DNA of 64,000 nt from Phytophthora quininea (taxonomy: Eukaryota; Oomycota; Peronosporomycetes; Peronosporales; Peronosporaceae): NCBI GenBank assembly GCA_011947345.1, contig JAAVTG010000567.1, positions 366,602 through 430,601 of the forward strand. Direction: 5' to 3'. The position numbers and the translations under genes are program-made. Shown in pieces: positions 24,264-35,400 of the stretch; within the stretch, counting starts at the first letter, position 1, and the number at the start of each line of letters is the position of its first letter. The notes beneath the pieces were generated by a model. That model made no database searches. It worked only from the letters and a program-made list of their open reading frames with translations, and had not been told where the DNA came from.

Positions 24264-27200
24264 TTTGATTTGATTTGTTGCGGTTTTTACGGGCTAACTA
24301 CTCCCAATATTGCGCTCTGCTGCAACCTCGCCTACGGATAACGTACCATGTGTACCAACCCGCGGTAGTAGCCCACACACAGCCAACTTGCTCGTAGAAC
24401 CTCCCGGCTCTTACTAGCAAGTTAGCCTTACACGTACTATGAAAGTTATGCAATGGGAATCCCAGGACCCTCATGCCGAGCCTTGACTGGGGCGGTCGAG
24501 GTGCTGTTGTCGGTCTGCTAGCCACCGACGTCCACGTTCATGGATCCACTGTCGTCGCTCCTGCAGTCGGTGGGATACCTTCGTCTGAGAACGACGCGTC
24601 CAATTTTGCCTACGAGACTGGATACCTTGGTTGACATCGGCTAACAGTACATTGCAATCCCGGTAGTCGACATCTGCAGCATCACGCGTGCAAGTAAATT
24701 TCCAGTGCTCCCGCAAGGCCAACCACACGCTATAAAAGTATGTTGCGTGTAGACTCTTCGTTTGGCTTGCCGTGTATGAGACTATGTGTGCCCATTCCAG
24801 ACTGCCACGCGTCATTGTGGGGTAGCGCGTCCATCCTTTAGGGGCGTCGTACACTGCCAACCCAAGACGATCCAATTGTTGGCGCAATTGCGCCCACCAC
24901 GATGGCTGCAACATGCTGTCACTGTTTTGGTTATACCAGTCAAGGACGGGATGACAAGTATCTGCAACGTCATCACCACTACCCACCGTAGTCCACTCAT
25001 TCATTAGCCACTCATCAGTATAGTATAACTGTAGTGAGTGCCTCCAGTACGGTATAGATCGGTTTGCGATCCTTTCGACTTCACTTCCCTGAGCGATTAC
25101 ACCGATTAAGAGTGCAACGGCATTGTGTTGAACAACGGATCGTCGATCATGGGGATGGCGTTGGACGACTGACGACTCGGTCCGCATTCTTAACGCCCCC
25201 GCTGGGATTTTTATTATCCACCGGCAGCCTATATGTTCAATCCATCGGTGGCCCTCGGAGCCAAAGCTCGTAGCGACCCAAAACACCGGACTGGACGACA
25301 TAAGTCGCGATTCGTATAATCTTTGCCAACATCTCCACCACTCTTCCGAATGTGGCTGATAGACGTCATCCAACCACCACACGTGAACCTCCGTTGGAGC
25401 GTTGAGATGTGCTAACCCTGGGAACTGATCATATGCAAACCGGTGGTGAAAGGTGGCTGCTGCCCATCCTGGTGTCCATTGCGGAAGGAATGCAGCGTAG
25501 AACCCAACAACGGGATGCAGTTGTCTTACCACCTCAACCAAGTATACAGGAATCATACACCGCCATTTTCGTCTCACTATCGGAACGATCTCATTCTCGA
25601 GTAAGGTGATAAACCTCGTGTCACAACATAATTGTGCCACATCACCCAACCAGTCCAGCCATTGAGCATTGGCCCAGAGCAGTGATCCCACCGGCACCAT
25701 TATCCTCCAAGAGTGTCGTGTCTGAGCTGCAGGTGTCCACGCCTCGCGGGCCTCCAAGCCCGCATCCACCCCAATTGAATGTGCGATTCCGGGGAGCAAG
25801 ATGTGTTGATCCGGCAACCAGCTGTTAGAATCTATCTTACCAAACGTGGCATTCAATCTCTGCGTCAGCTTGGCTAAATCTCTGCAACCAGTATCGTCGA
25901 GGCCAAATCGATGATCTTGAGTATCGATAGCTTCGTCCACACATATTGTACATTCTTCGGGCCACCGTTCATCAAACCGGTGTTTGACTGCGTTGGTGTG
26001 TAAGATATTGGCGCGCGCTCTCCAGTAGAAATGGCGCAGACTGTCTGTCCACTTATCTTTTGTGATCATTTCTATTTCGTCTTCCGTCAACACATGGCGG
26101 GCTTCCCCCTTTGCGCTTGCTTAAGCATGTAGCGACGCCGCTGATCACCATGTACTCGCTTTGTTAAGTACCGTAGTGTGTTTCCTAGCACCAGCGCACC
26201 CTCCTCATCAACAATCATGACCTTGTCAAACACGATCCACGAGGCGTACGATGCCATCATTTCCCGTTGATGGCACTCCAAGGCCGCTCTGTCAACGCAT
26301 GCGAGCGCTTGGCGTCGCTTACGAAGTTGGGTGTCTGACGTAAATTCTCCTTCTCGATGTGATTGAACCCATACCACCTTCATTGTCCCATCCGGCCTCA
26401 TTGCCTTGCTCAGTGAACGTAGTTCCGTGCGGTGTATATCTCGATATTTAACATCCTGCTCTCGTCCTTGAGAGATTGCGCGTGCTCTCTCAAATATCGA
26501 TATGGCGCTCTTGTTGTCGCAGATCTGGATACCGTCGTCTCCATAAAGTTGCAACCCCGCAAGTAGTGCATGGACTTCACATCTAGTCGACGTGATGTCC
26601 GGGCGGTGTATCCGAAGCTGTCCCATGACTGTGTAGCCCGTCGGGATTTGGAATGCCCAACTACCTTTCGTGCCGGTTGAATTTGCCTCAAGAACACTTC
26701 CATCCCCTGCCTGAACTGATAGGTTCCTGTCACCTTCACACCAGGCATATTGCATGCTAGCGGTCTGTTTAACATCTAACAGTGTACCACTTCCGATTGG
26801 TATGCTACAATTTCCTGGCACACAGTTCGTATGGTGCCATCTACCGCACACCTGACACCAGCGTTCACCTCGGTGCCTGCCACATTCCGTACACGCTGTT
26901 GCAACTTCAATCGGCTCTCCTGTAGCCAGCGTACTTGAGTACCTTAGGCTACTTCGTGCTGAAGCTTCCTGGAGCACGCTGATGTTGTTCACGCCGGAAA
27001 CGCCTTCGATCTGTGTCGTAGTCCACAAAATAATTCTGTCACGGCGAGTTCGAGACCGCGGCAAATAAGTAGGTATAACTGGCACACACACCGCTTCAAA
27101 TTCTTCTACCACGGCCCTGTGTGTCCGCTCGTACCAGACATCACTGCCTCGCGGCCGTTCGTACCACCATCGAATTGGAATTACTATCCCGAGTCGATGC

Positions 27201-27362
27201 CGAGTAATTTCACCTATTTCCCTATAGCCAAGCTCGTAGCTTCGTACACGCATGGTCGCCCCATTTTCTTCGAGTTTCACTGCCACAATCCACTCACCGA
27301 CTCCAATCCGCATGTGATACGAAGCCACACCTCGTGAGATCGGCTCACACCCTACCGGGAAC
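24264..27362 (-). mobile_element. 5'-truncated non-LTR retrotransposon (LINE) copy
   Basis: The element of 3.1 kb is bounded by an exact 18-bp target-site duplication. Its 3' end on the minus strand finishes in a short tandem tail (AAATC/CAAAT units, seen on the plus strand as TTTGATTTGATTTG at 24264) rather than poly-A. The encoded ORF contains RNase H and a C-terminal zinc-knuckle region, but endonuclease and reverse transcriptase are absent. The upstream end is therefore truncated, as is usual for target-primed reverse transcription. The exact duplication implies recent insertion. It landed between the aspartic protease 3' side and the PDZ gene promoter. Confidence 0.85.
24471..27361 (-). 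CDS. LINE ORF fragment: zinc finger, RNase H and long C-terminal domain
   Basis: About 960 residues are open except for one break at the C run 26105-26109, where one extra base joins the two parts. In order there is a Cys/His cluster (CTECGRHRGERWCQVCGRWH, about 26810-26890), then RNase H type 1 motifs GDGSVLEANS, TRCEVHALLAGL and ICDNKSAIS with a later VDRAA (about 26280-26720). All four acidic residues are in place. A zf-RVT-like segment (CTICVDEAIDTQDH, about 25940) follows. The last 480 residues are Trp-rich (WWLDDVY, EEWWRCWQRLY) and match nothing I recognise. The ORF is well preserved, so the copy is young. It is not a host gene: it lies wholly between the target-site duplications, and the open frame leaks a few codons into flanking DNA by chance. 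Confidence 0.8.
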
Positions 27363-27380
27363 AGTAATGTGTTAATGGGA
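27363..27380 (+). repeat. 18-bp target-site duplication, right copy
   Basis: This is the second exact copy of AGTAATGTGTTAATGGGA. It flanks the truncated 5' end of the LINE. Confidence 0.9.
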
Positions 27381-27735
27381 CTTCCTAACCGGTTGGGAGA
27401 CTTTTTGTGTGATGCGTATATTTGCTGCAGATGAGGGATCAATTACTTGGATCAGTACCGGTATATCGGATGCATCTAGCCGCAGTTGACGATGGTGCCG
27501 ATCACTTGCAAAGATCGATTGTTCAAAAGCACTTCTACATCACCAGCACTCTTTTACCAGCATTTTTCTCTCGGGAGGCAACTCCATGGACTGCATTACA
27601 TGCTCCTTCCTTCGTAGTCGCATTCCCTATAGCGAAAGCGGATCCCGTGAACCCAGCTTTCTCAATCTCGGTGCGCAGCACGTTGCTCATCAAGTAGGAA
27701 GTGATGCCTAGCATTGCAGTCGCACACCTTTTCAT
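27372..27735 (-). CDS. Short unrecognised ORF or gene fragment next to the LINE insertion
   Basis: The first 66 codons (start 27735, including EIEKAGFTGSAFAIGN and CNAVHGV) end at a stop near 27538. With one added base twice, the frame would continue as VEVLLNNRSLQVIGTIVN and then IPVLIQVIDPSSAANIRI to a TAA at 27372-27374. The composition looks like real protein rather than chance. I do not recognise the family. The start lies only 13 bp beyond the aspartic protease stop on the same strand, so it might be a separate small gene or a remnant of a larger one. Its putative stop codon falls inside the LINE target-site duplication. Confidence 0.4.
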
Positions 27736-27748
27736 ACAATCTATACTT

Positions 27749-29941
27749 CTACTTGTTCATACACGCCGACATCAATTCAAAACTCGTCCTCTCGAATGTA
27801 CGCGCCCCACTTATCGTCGTTGTAGCGATTGCCCGATGGCGCGGGCTTGGCCTTTGCTGCCTGCCCTCCACTGAGCTCATCGAGTCATTTAGTGATGACA
27901 AGAGCGCAATGCTGGACCCGGAGGAAAGCGGCGATCGCGGAGAGCTCATGTTGGAGTATTTGGGCTCCTCCATCATCGGCACCTCCTTCTCTTTTCGTCT
28001 CGGAGACTTCATCGAGCGGGACGACCCGCGGCGAGAACCAGACCGAGTGGTTGATACCGTCTTGGTGCTCGACGAAGTCTTGGGCGTCAAATTATTTTCA
28101 TAATACCCAGCGGGGGTTGCTGCGGGCATCAACGCTGCTCCCCGACTGGAATCGGATGACTGCATTGTCACCAGACGCGAGGTGCGATTGCCACCCAAGC
28201 ACTGCACTTCTTCCTGCAACTTTTTCATCCGACGGTTGCTCATGTACCACCACACCAACACGCCAATGCAGAGCATCACGACGACGACACTGGCGAGCAC
28301 CACGTACATCCACCAGACCCAAAAGAAACACCCGCTGCCCCACGGCACGTACGTTGCCCACGTGCTCTTCTTCTTGAGCGTACTAGAGAAACACGAACAC
28401 CAGTCATCGGTCGCGTCGGACGTGGACACTTTCTTTGACGAGTTCGCGCTGTTCGGGCAGTTGTCCGCAACCGCAAGACCCACTTTGCCGTCGACGCGGT
28501 CGTGGTACGCGTACAAACCGTCCAAGAACACGTCGCCGAGGATGGTCGAAGATCCCTCAGAAATGCCAATAGCGCGGCAAGGAGTGCTGGAGTTGTCCCC
28601 GTTCATTTCGGGTCTCCAGTAATACTCGGGCGGGATCTCCACTCTGAAATGCTTTGTCGTTGACTTGTCAGTGCCGCTCTGCATGCCGAGCGTGAAGTAT
28701 ATTGAAGGCAGCCCCAGCAGCGCCGCACTGGACGACGTTGGATCGCAATAGTCTTCATTACAGCACGAGGTCGAGTCGTCAAAGTAGCTCGAGTCGAAAT
28801 TCGGAATCGCCGCCAACGTCGCCGTTTTGATTTGGGTCATCAGCGCGTTGTAGACATCCGACGGAAACGCCATGTTGCTAGTACCCGAGTCGAGGATTGC
28901 CTGTGGGTCGTTATAGTTCTCACACGACAGTCCAAGGCTGGTGCCGTCGTAGCCAATGTCCGTCACAGTTACCACATACCACGCCTCCTACAAAACACCA
29001 AGCACCGAGATGGTTCAGCAACGTAGTCCTGTCAGAAACAAAATAATACCCATCCATCCTACCCGTGTGATTGGCGTGTACAGCATGTCGCCCGTGTAGT
29101 ACGACTCTCCTTTGGTGCCTTCGCTGCCCCCAACCAGGAGCTGTCCAGAGTGAAGCGAGAAGTCTGTGCCACCCGTTTGCAACAAGGGCTGCATCGTTCC
29201 ACACAACAGCATCCCAAACGCGTCTGCAGACCCAGCGGTCTCCACCAGCACATTATACAGCGACGAAACAGGATTGTCTGTTGGCGACGCCAGGGCCTTA
29301 TACGCCAGCCCCGTGATGCCATCGTACGTCGACCGATAGAACGTATCCTGCTCTTCAATAACCAAGAAGGTCTTGGTGATCTCTCCAATAGCATCCGAAC
29401 TCCATATATCAGTCATAAACTGCCCCTGCATCGTTTAACAGTCAGCAAAACATCTCCACCAAAATTCACAGACCAACGTACTGAATATTCGCCCCGGAAA
29501 AGGCCAACGTGAGCACATCTCCGCCGCTGTTTGAGCACGTCGATGAATCTGCACACGCGTATGTTGTTTCAGCGTCAGAGCCGCAGCAGCCAGCGCCCAG
29601 CACGGCGTCGTTCGAAGAGCCCGTGTCTGCAATCAGTCGGAAGGAATTCTATCGCACACAAATAAAGTTAGCATGGCAAATATAAGTATACGTACGCAGC
29701 CGCGTACAGTAGAACCCGAGCCTGATCCGCTGGCACTCCCCACGTCGACCGTCAGGATGTACGCTGCAGGCAGAAGCTGGTCAGTCTTTTACGGTCCCAG
29801 GTGCAGCAGTACGCTTGGTTACCGGTACGAACCTGTTCCGGACGCGATGCCGTTGAGGTCGATGGAGTAATGTGCACTAGAGGCCTGCAGCTCTCGCGCC
29901 AGAAGCTGCAGCGTCAGCAGCAACAGCCCCAGAGCAATCAT
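27749..29941 (-). CDS. Membrane-anchored aspartic protease (pepsin family A1, BACE-like topology)
   Basis: The start ATG at 29941 opens a signal peptide (ALGLLLLTLQLLARELQA). Four or more short introns are present, for example about 29786-29853, 29648-29694 and 28989-29064. The two catalytic motifs are ADTGSSNDAV and LDSGTSNMAF. Between them lie the flap region and the GITGLAYKAL segment. Cys pairs such as CCNEDYC suggest disulfides. After the protease domain comes one strong transmembrane helix (WWMYVVLASVVVVMLCIGVLVWWY, positions about 28240-28320) and a Ser/Arg-rich cytoplasmic tail of about 150 residues. The topology resembles BACE-type secretases. No frame break is required. The start is 159 bp from the divergent KNL2 start, implying a shared promoter. 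Confidence 0.88.
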
Positions 29942-30100
29942 ATTCGGCACTAAATGCTACGTCGGACGAGATAGTCAGAAACGGTTCGGTTTGTAACCAC
30001 AAGTTACAGAGTAACCCGTCACAACGCACTTTAGTGACATTTTTGAATTCAAATGCCACAATAACAATCTCGCGGGAAGAGAAATTCTGTTCATAATTCC

Positions 30101-32331
30101 ATGCCAGCTCCTCGCTCACCGACGACGGCCGCCTTGGCGCGCAGTCGCAAGCGCTACAGCTCCGTCTTAGAGAGCGCTCTGGTCGGTTTAGGACGCGAAG
30201 GAGGCGTCGTCAAGTCGGCGCGGAAGCCTCGCAGAAAGCGCCAGTATGCGGCACTAGACGACGACACTAGTAGCCCCATATCTTCCTTCACCGGACACTG
30301 CGAGCCATCTACGGGACTCCAAACTGCTCACGATGAAGAGGAGGACCCGTTTGCCCTGCTGAAGCTCGAGAAGAAGCACAAACAGAGCCACAAGAAGCGC
30401 AAGAAGCTGTCGGAACAGACAGGCGTGTTGGAGAAGCTCATCCGCACGCCTGTGACCAGATCTATGGCCAAGAAGAAGAAGAAGAAGCGCAAGAAGCTTA
30501 ATAGGGAAACTGATCCAGAAGAGGAAGTGGTGGTCCAGAAGAGGCTCTTCCAGTCTCCAGAACCCAAGAAAACGTTCAAAGAAGGAAAAGACGACTGGGA
30601 AGAGACGTCGGCAGTGCAAAGCCACAGCACTGACAGAGTGTACAGGAAGGCGGTAGTGCTGGAGAAGTGGAGCGTGGTGTGGCCTCTAGCTTTGGTGTCT
30701 GCGGAGAGTGGAAGCAGCGACGCTGGCAGAGTGCAGTTGGTGCTGATCGGACTCATCCACGGAACCTCCGAGTGTTTTATTGTAGCCAAGCGAGAAGGGC
30801 CACGGAAGTTTACGTCCTCTGAGGGCGAGTACGTGTCGCTGTCGGGGCCTTTCGACGAAGAAGCTGCTAAGAGTGCTGGGATGCCCACTAAAGCGATGGA
30901 GCTGATGAGAGACGGCATTCCGTCGTACTTCCAGAAGAAGCTGTTGCAGTTTGTGGAAGGAGCGCAGAAATCGACGAAGCGCAGCAATGCGAAGCCGACC
31001 AAGAAGAAGCAAAACACTTCGAAAAAGGACTGGTACGGAAGGTGAATGTTTAACTTGCACTCAGGACTGTTTTGGTAACGTCGGCGGTGATTTGAATCTA
31101 GCTCCGATGGGAAGCGGAAGAGTAACCCCGGATCGGCCCCGCAAACCCCGCTGACGAACATCAGCAATATTGCGCCAGTATCTAGTCCAGCCCCATTCAC
31201 TCCGGGTCAAGGCGATGTTTTTGAGACACCAAAGTCCAAGAAGGTGAGCAAGTGTTTCTCCAGCTTTGTGCAAAAGCTATTTATTTATCTTTGAACCCAA
31301 TAGCGACCAAGAAGCCCGAAAGCTGCGAAGGCAAAAGCGAAAAAGAAAAGCAAGATAACTGAACCCGAGGATGAAGAAGACATTTGGAGTCGCGAGCAGC
31401 TACAGGCGTTGGCTGACGCCAAGTTGGAGATCCCGACCACTGCCTCCAACTTCTGGGCTCAGGTTTGACAGCAAACCAGTACTATTATGATGCCACTAAC
31501 AACATCACTGTATTGATAGGTGGCGCAATTTGTACCGGGCAAGACAGCCAACGACTGTCAGAAGAAGACCTTTGAGCAATTCAAGTCCCCACCGACCAAC
31601 CGCAATCCGGCTAAGAAGGTGGCCAAGCAGCCTCCATCAGAAGCCAAGATTGCACGTGCCGGTTCTAATAAATTCAAGAAACAAGTGCGCGAGTTTGTTG
31701 AAGAGGTAGGAAGTGCGCATTGTTGCTGTGAAAAGCGCGTACTTACTTGTCGAGTGGTGTCTGCAGTACGAGAAAAAGCACGTGGATGACTTGTTTGACA
31801 CAACACCTTCGAAGGAAGGTCTCCCGAGCTGCCCGATTTCGACGCGCTCAAATCACCGGAACTAGGGACGCCGTCGCGTAGTTTTGACCAAGATGACTCT
31901 GACTTAGAAGATGATGCACCCGGGCTGCTGAAGAAGTTGTCGTCACGTAACCGAGACGATATTGACTCGTACGTGCTTGGTATCAACCGCCAGCATGTTG
32001 CAGGCGGCGGGGTGATGAAAGGCGGCAAAGTTCGTCGATTGACCGCGATGTCTACACCTGTGTCAGCGTCGAAGGCGAAGACAATGTCTGCAAAGGTGAG
32101 GTGAAGCATTTGGGCTACTGCAGTGTTTCCAGACTGCTCACTTGGTTACTTTTCGTGTCCTTAGAAAAAGCGGTACTGTTGGAAGAGGAATGTGGTTCAC
32201 ATTTCTTGAAAGGCGTCATTAGTCCGGGAGGCACTGCTCGTGTTCGAGTCGAGAAGGACGGCAGCTCATCAGAGGATGAAGAAGATGATGGCCACAGCAG
32301 CGACGAAGAGCAAGATTGCGATATTTTCTGA
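30101..32331 (+). CDS. KNL2: KNL2/M18BP1 homologue: SANTA and SANT domains, CENP-A loading
   Basis: KNL2/M18BP1 is the Mis18-associated factor that directs CENP-A (CenH3) to centromeres. Exons are 30101-31041, 31102-31243, 31304-31462, 31520-31705, 31767-32095 and 32165-32331. Residues about 184-280 fit the SANTA domain: VVLEKWSVVWPLAL at its start, HGTSECFIVA within and YVSLSGPF near its end. Exons 3-4 encode a SANT/Myb domain (DIWSREQLQALADAK, NFWAQVAQFVPGKTANDC), split by an intron exactly after WAQ. A long Lys run (KKKKKKRKK) near residue 125 is a likely nuclear signal, and the C-terminus is acidic. Breaks at 31823-31825 and 32165-32169 are fixed by one base each. The combination of SANTA followed by SANT is specific to this family. 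Centromere function is inferred by homology. Confidence 0.8.
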
Positions 32332-32433
32332 GCAGCTCAGTCATGCGTTTAACCCCGACGTTTATTTATTGACTGGGCTGCTGCGAAGTTGTTCCTCGGC
32401 ATATGTGTGATGTTGAATAAATACGATTTTGTC

Positions 32434-35400
32434 TCACTCTTCAACGAGCACCAGCACACGCTGCAGGTTTTTCACGACTTCCTTCGTCTTGGACGCTGCA
32501 CCAAACAAAATCATTCGTAAGCATGAAGGATGTATCGTGACGCAAGCAAGGAGCATTTACCTTTCAGCACTTGCCGCAAACTTCGTAACACAGACGGCCG
32601 TGCGAGGAGCAACGCACGTGCTTTCTGGTTGTCGTATACAAGCGACCACAATGCAGTTGAGAGATATTCCACAGCGGCTGATTCGTCTTCAGTTTCCCCG
32701 CTTCCCGGACGCACATGGCAACCACAGCGTCTAATTGCTCCTCCCAGAAAGCAAAGTTATTTCGCGTAGCTTGTGAGAGCGCGAGGTTCCGTATGAACAA
32801 GCACCCATTACGCCGAATTGCTTCGTTGGGCGAGCGCGTCATATCCTCCACCATAGGCGAAAACATTGCGCTGCAACTAGAGTAGAGCATGCCAGCACCT
32901 TCCTCACTGGAGGCGACGCTGGAAAGCACCGTAACCATTTGAGCCACGTTTTCAAACTCGAAAGGACTTGTCTTGCTGGTTTGTCGCGTTTGCTGGAGGC
33001 GAAACTGCAGAGTATCCACGAATCGAGATATTGAGCCCGCCTTAACCGACGCTAACACGCATTCGGAGTTGAGCAGTACCGATCTAAGAACCTCGCACGC
33101 AGTGTTGCTCACAGCCATTTCTGCTGCGTCTTCTCGGCCAGGTCTGGTATTAACCAAGCCGAAGAGCAGAGACAACAGCGTTGAAGTACCTTCGCCTTTA
33201 ACTGTCGCGGTCGACGATGTCACCAAAACGCTCGTCTTCGTATCATCATTGCCGTAACAAATATTTGCTACGAGTCGAAGAGCAGTCAACACAAGCGAGG
33301 ATCCACGGAGATGTGCCGTCTTTATGATGTTCCAGTTCGCCACAATGACATCTAGCAGTCCTTGGTTCTGGATAAAAGCAAAGGAATACGTTAGACCTAG
33401 GCTGCACGTTTCCCACCAGCTCGATACGTACCGTTGCAAGCTGCTGGCTTTCCTGATCACCACCGACAAGAGAGCTCACAACCTCCATGTGCGTTTGAAT
33501 TCGCCCACACAACTCAAGAATGTACGTGTCCTGCGCGTTGGTATTGGATTTGGAAACCTTTGTCCTCTTTCCCCCAAAGCCACCAGCGACGCGAATTGCA
33601 GCGAAAGATTGTTTGATGGAGGCTATAGCGAAGTCCAATCCATGCTTCATCAAAACAAGTTGCCGAAAAGCAGGCGCCGACTCAAGCAGCACTTGAAGCG
33701 CACACGAGACTCGCCGTATAGATGAAAGCTGGAAGACACGTCTCTGTAGTTTTGATGAACTAGCTTCATCGTCATTGGTTGCGGCTAATGGCTGGGACTC
33801 CGTGATTTCTCGCTGGAGATTGAACACAGCTGAGCAAAGCTCTTTAGCAGCAGTCGATTCCGACGACGAGAAGACTGCAGGCATCAGCAAAGAAAGCTAG
33901 CACAAATGTTTGGTCAGTGAATACGGCGATAAATGAAGCAGTGGGTTCCAAAGCACTTACAGCAGGTATAACGCGTGCGAACGAGATCCGAAACTCAATC
34001 GGATGAGGAGATTGGAGTAAATTGGCAACCACTTTAGCAAAGGATGTGGCAAATCCAGTAGCTTTTGGTATCCCAAATTGATCGAAGTTGCTTCCTTGAT
34101 TCTCCACTAGAAGAATACTAAGTGTACTCCCGCATGCATTGAGTGCTTCGTAGTGCCTCTGAGTCAACGTAGCCCTGCCAGGCGAGGTACTGCTTTGTAA
34201 GGAAGCATGCACATCGCGAATAAGCTCCATCAGCTGATATAAGAGCGTAGTATGCTGAAAGGAGCGTCAACGAATACACATTAGCTTCAGCAATATATCG
34301 AGGATTACGTTGCCGTACCTTCGAAAAGAAAATCACTTGCTCAGCACCGATATCGTGGATGATGGATTGGATCAAACATAATAGTTCGATCATAAGGCCC
34401 AGTACACTTGGTAGCACCGAGGACATCCATATACCATCATCACAGCCTAGCATATGCATGGAAAACGAGCAGTAACGGTCGCACTTTTCTCTCCAGTCCC
34501 GGAGAGACAAAGCCTAAGCAAGCATAACCAATTGTGAGAATCCATAGTCGACAAGTAAAATGGTATGGACATTTCCTTACCTGGGCCAGATCCGGATAAA
34601 TGTCGTGTTCGCGCTCAGCAGCTCTGAGTTCTTTCGAATATCGCCGAATGACGGTGCCAGCGTATCCCTTCGGCTATAAAGAACACGGATCAGTCGAGCA
34701 AATGAACTTGAGGTGCAAGCGACCACTTTGTTGTCTTTCAGGGTTGCCATGAACGCATGGAGCATCTTCTTCGCGAACTTAGTCCCATGGAGGGAAGCAG
34801 CCATTTGTGCCTTGATATCTGCTGAGTATTCTTCACGTCGAAGTAATTCCTTTGTCAAAGTTTGCATGCCGCTGCACGCACACAATCAGGCTCAGCGTTA
34901 TCTGTAGCTGTCTCGAAAGCCATTTCGCGAACATTTAGCGATGGGGCGTCCGCAGAACCAGAGTGTTCAATCACATGGAACCCTAGCTTCCTGATGGGCG
35001 ATACATGGTCGAACAGGAAGCGTGATGCCCAGCTACCATCCAGAAGAATGGTGCTATCTGTGTGCTGAAGTGGACTATCGCTTTCCAAAAGTGCTCCACG
35101 AGGAAGTGTTTGCAAAATTGCTACCATGCACTGCGAGCCACTGACAAAAACATCACGCTCCAGGAATGAGTTTGGAACTCGGTGACGACATACAATTGTA
35201 AGTAGTGGAGAAAGCATTTCCAAAAGTCGTTTGCAGATCTTCTCGCGCGAAGGATCTGACAGATGAACACTCGCACCATCCTTCACTCCCACTGCGAATC
35301 GTAGCAAAACTTCCAACATCATTGCGTGAAGGACTGGTTCCGTCGCGTAAATAGTGGAATAATTCCCGCAAATCGCAGCAATAATGTCTGTGTCGGCAGC

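Noticed and set aside
30328..31200. Long open frame antisense to the KNL2 exon 1
   Set aside because: It mirrors a Lys/Glu-rich coding exon on the other strand, giving Ser/Phe/Leu-rich sequence with no domain. Splice sites and domains support only the plus strand.
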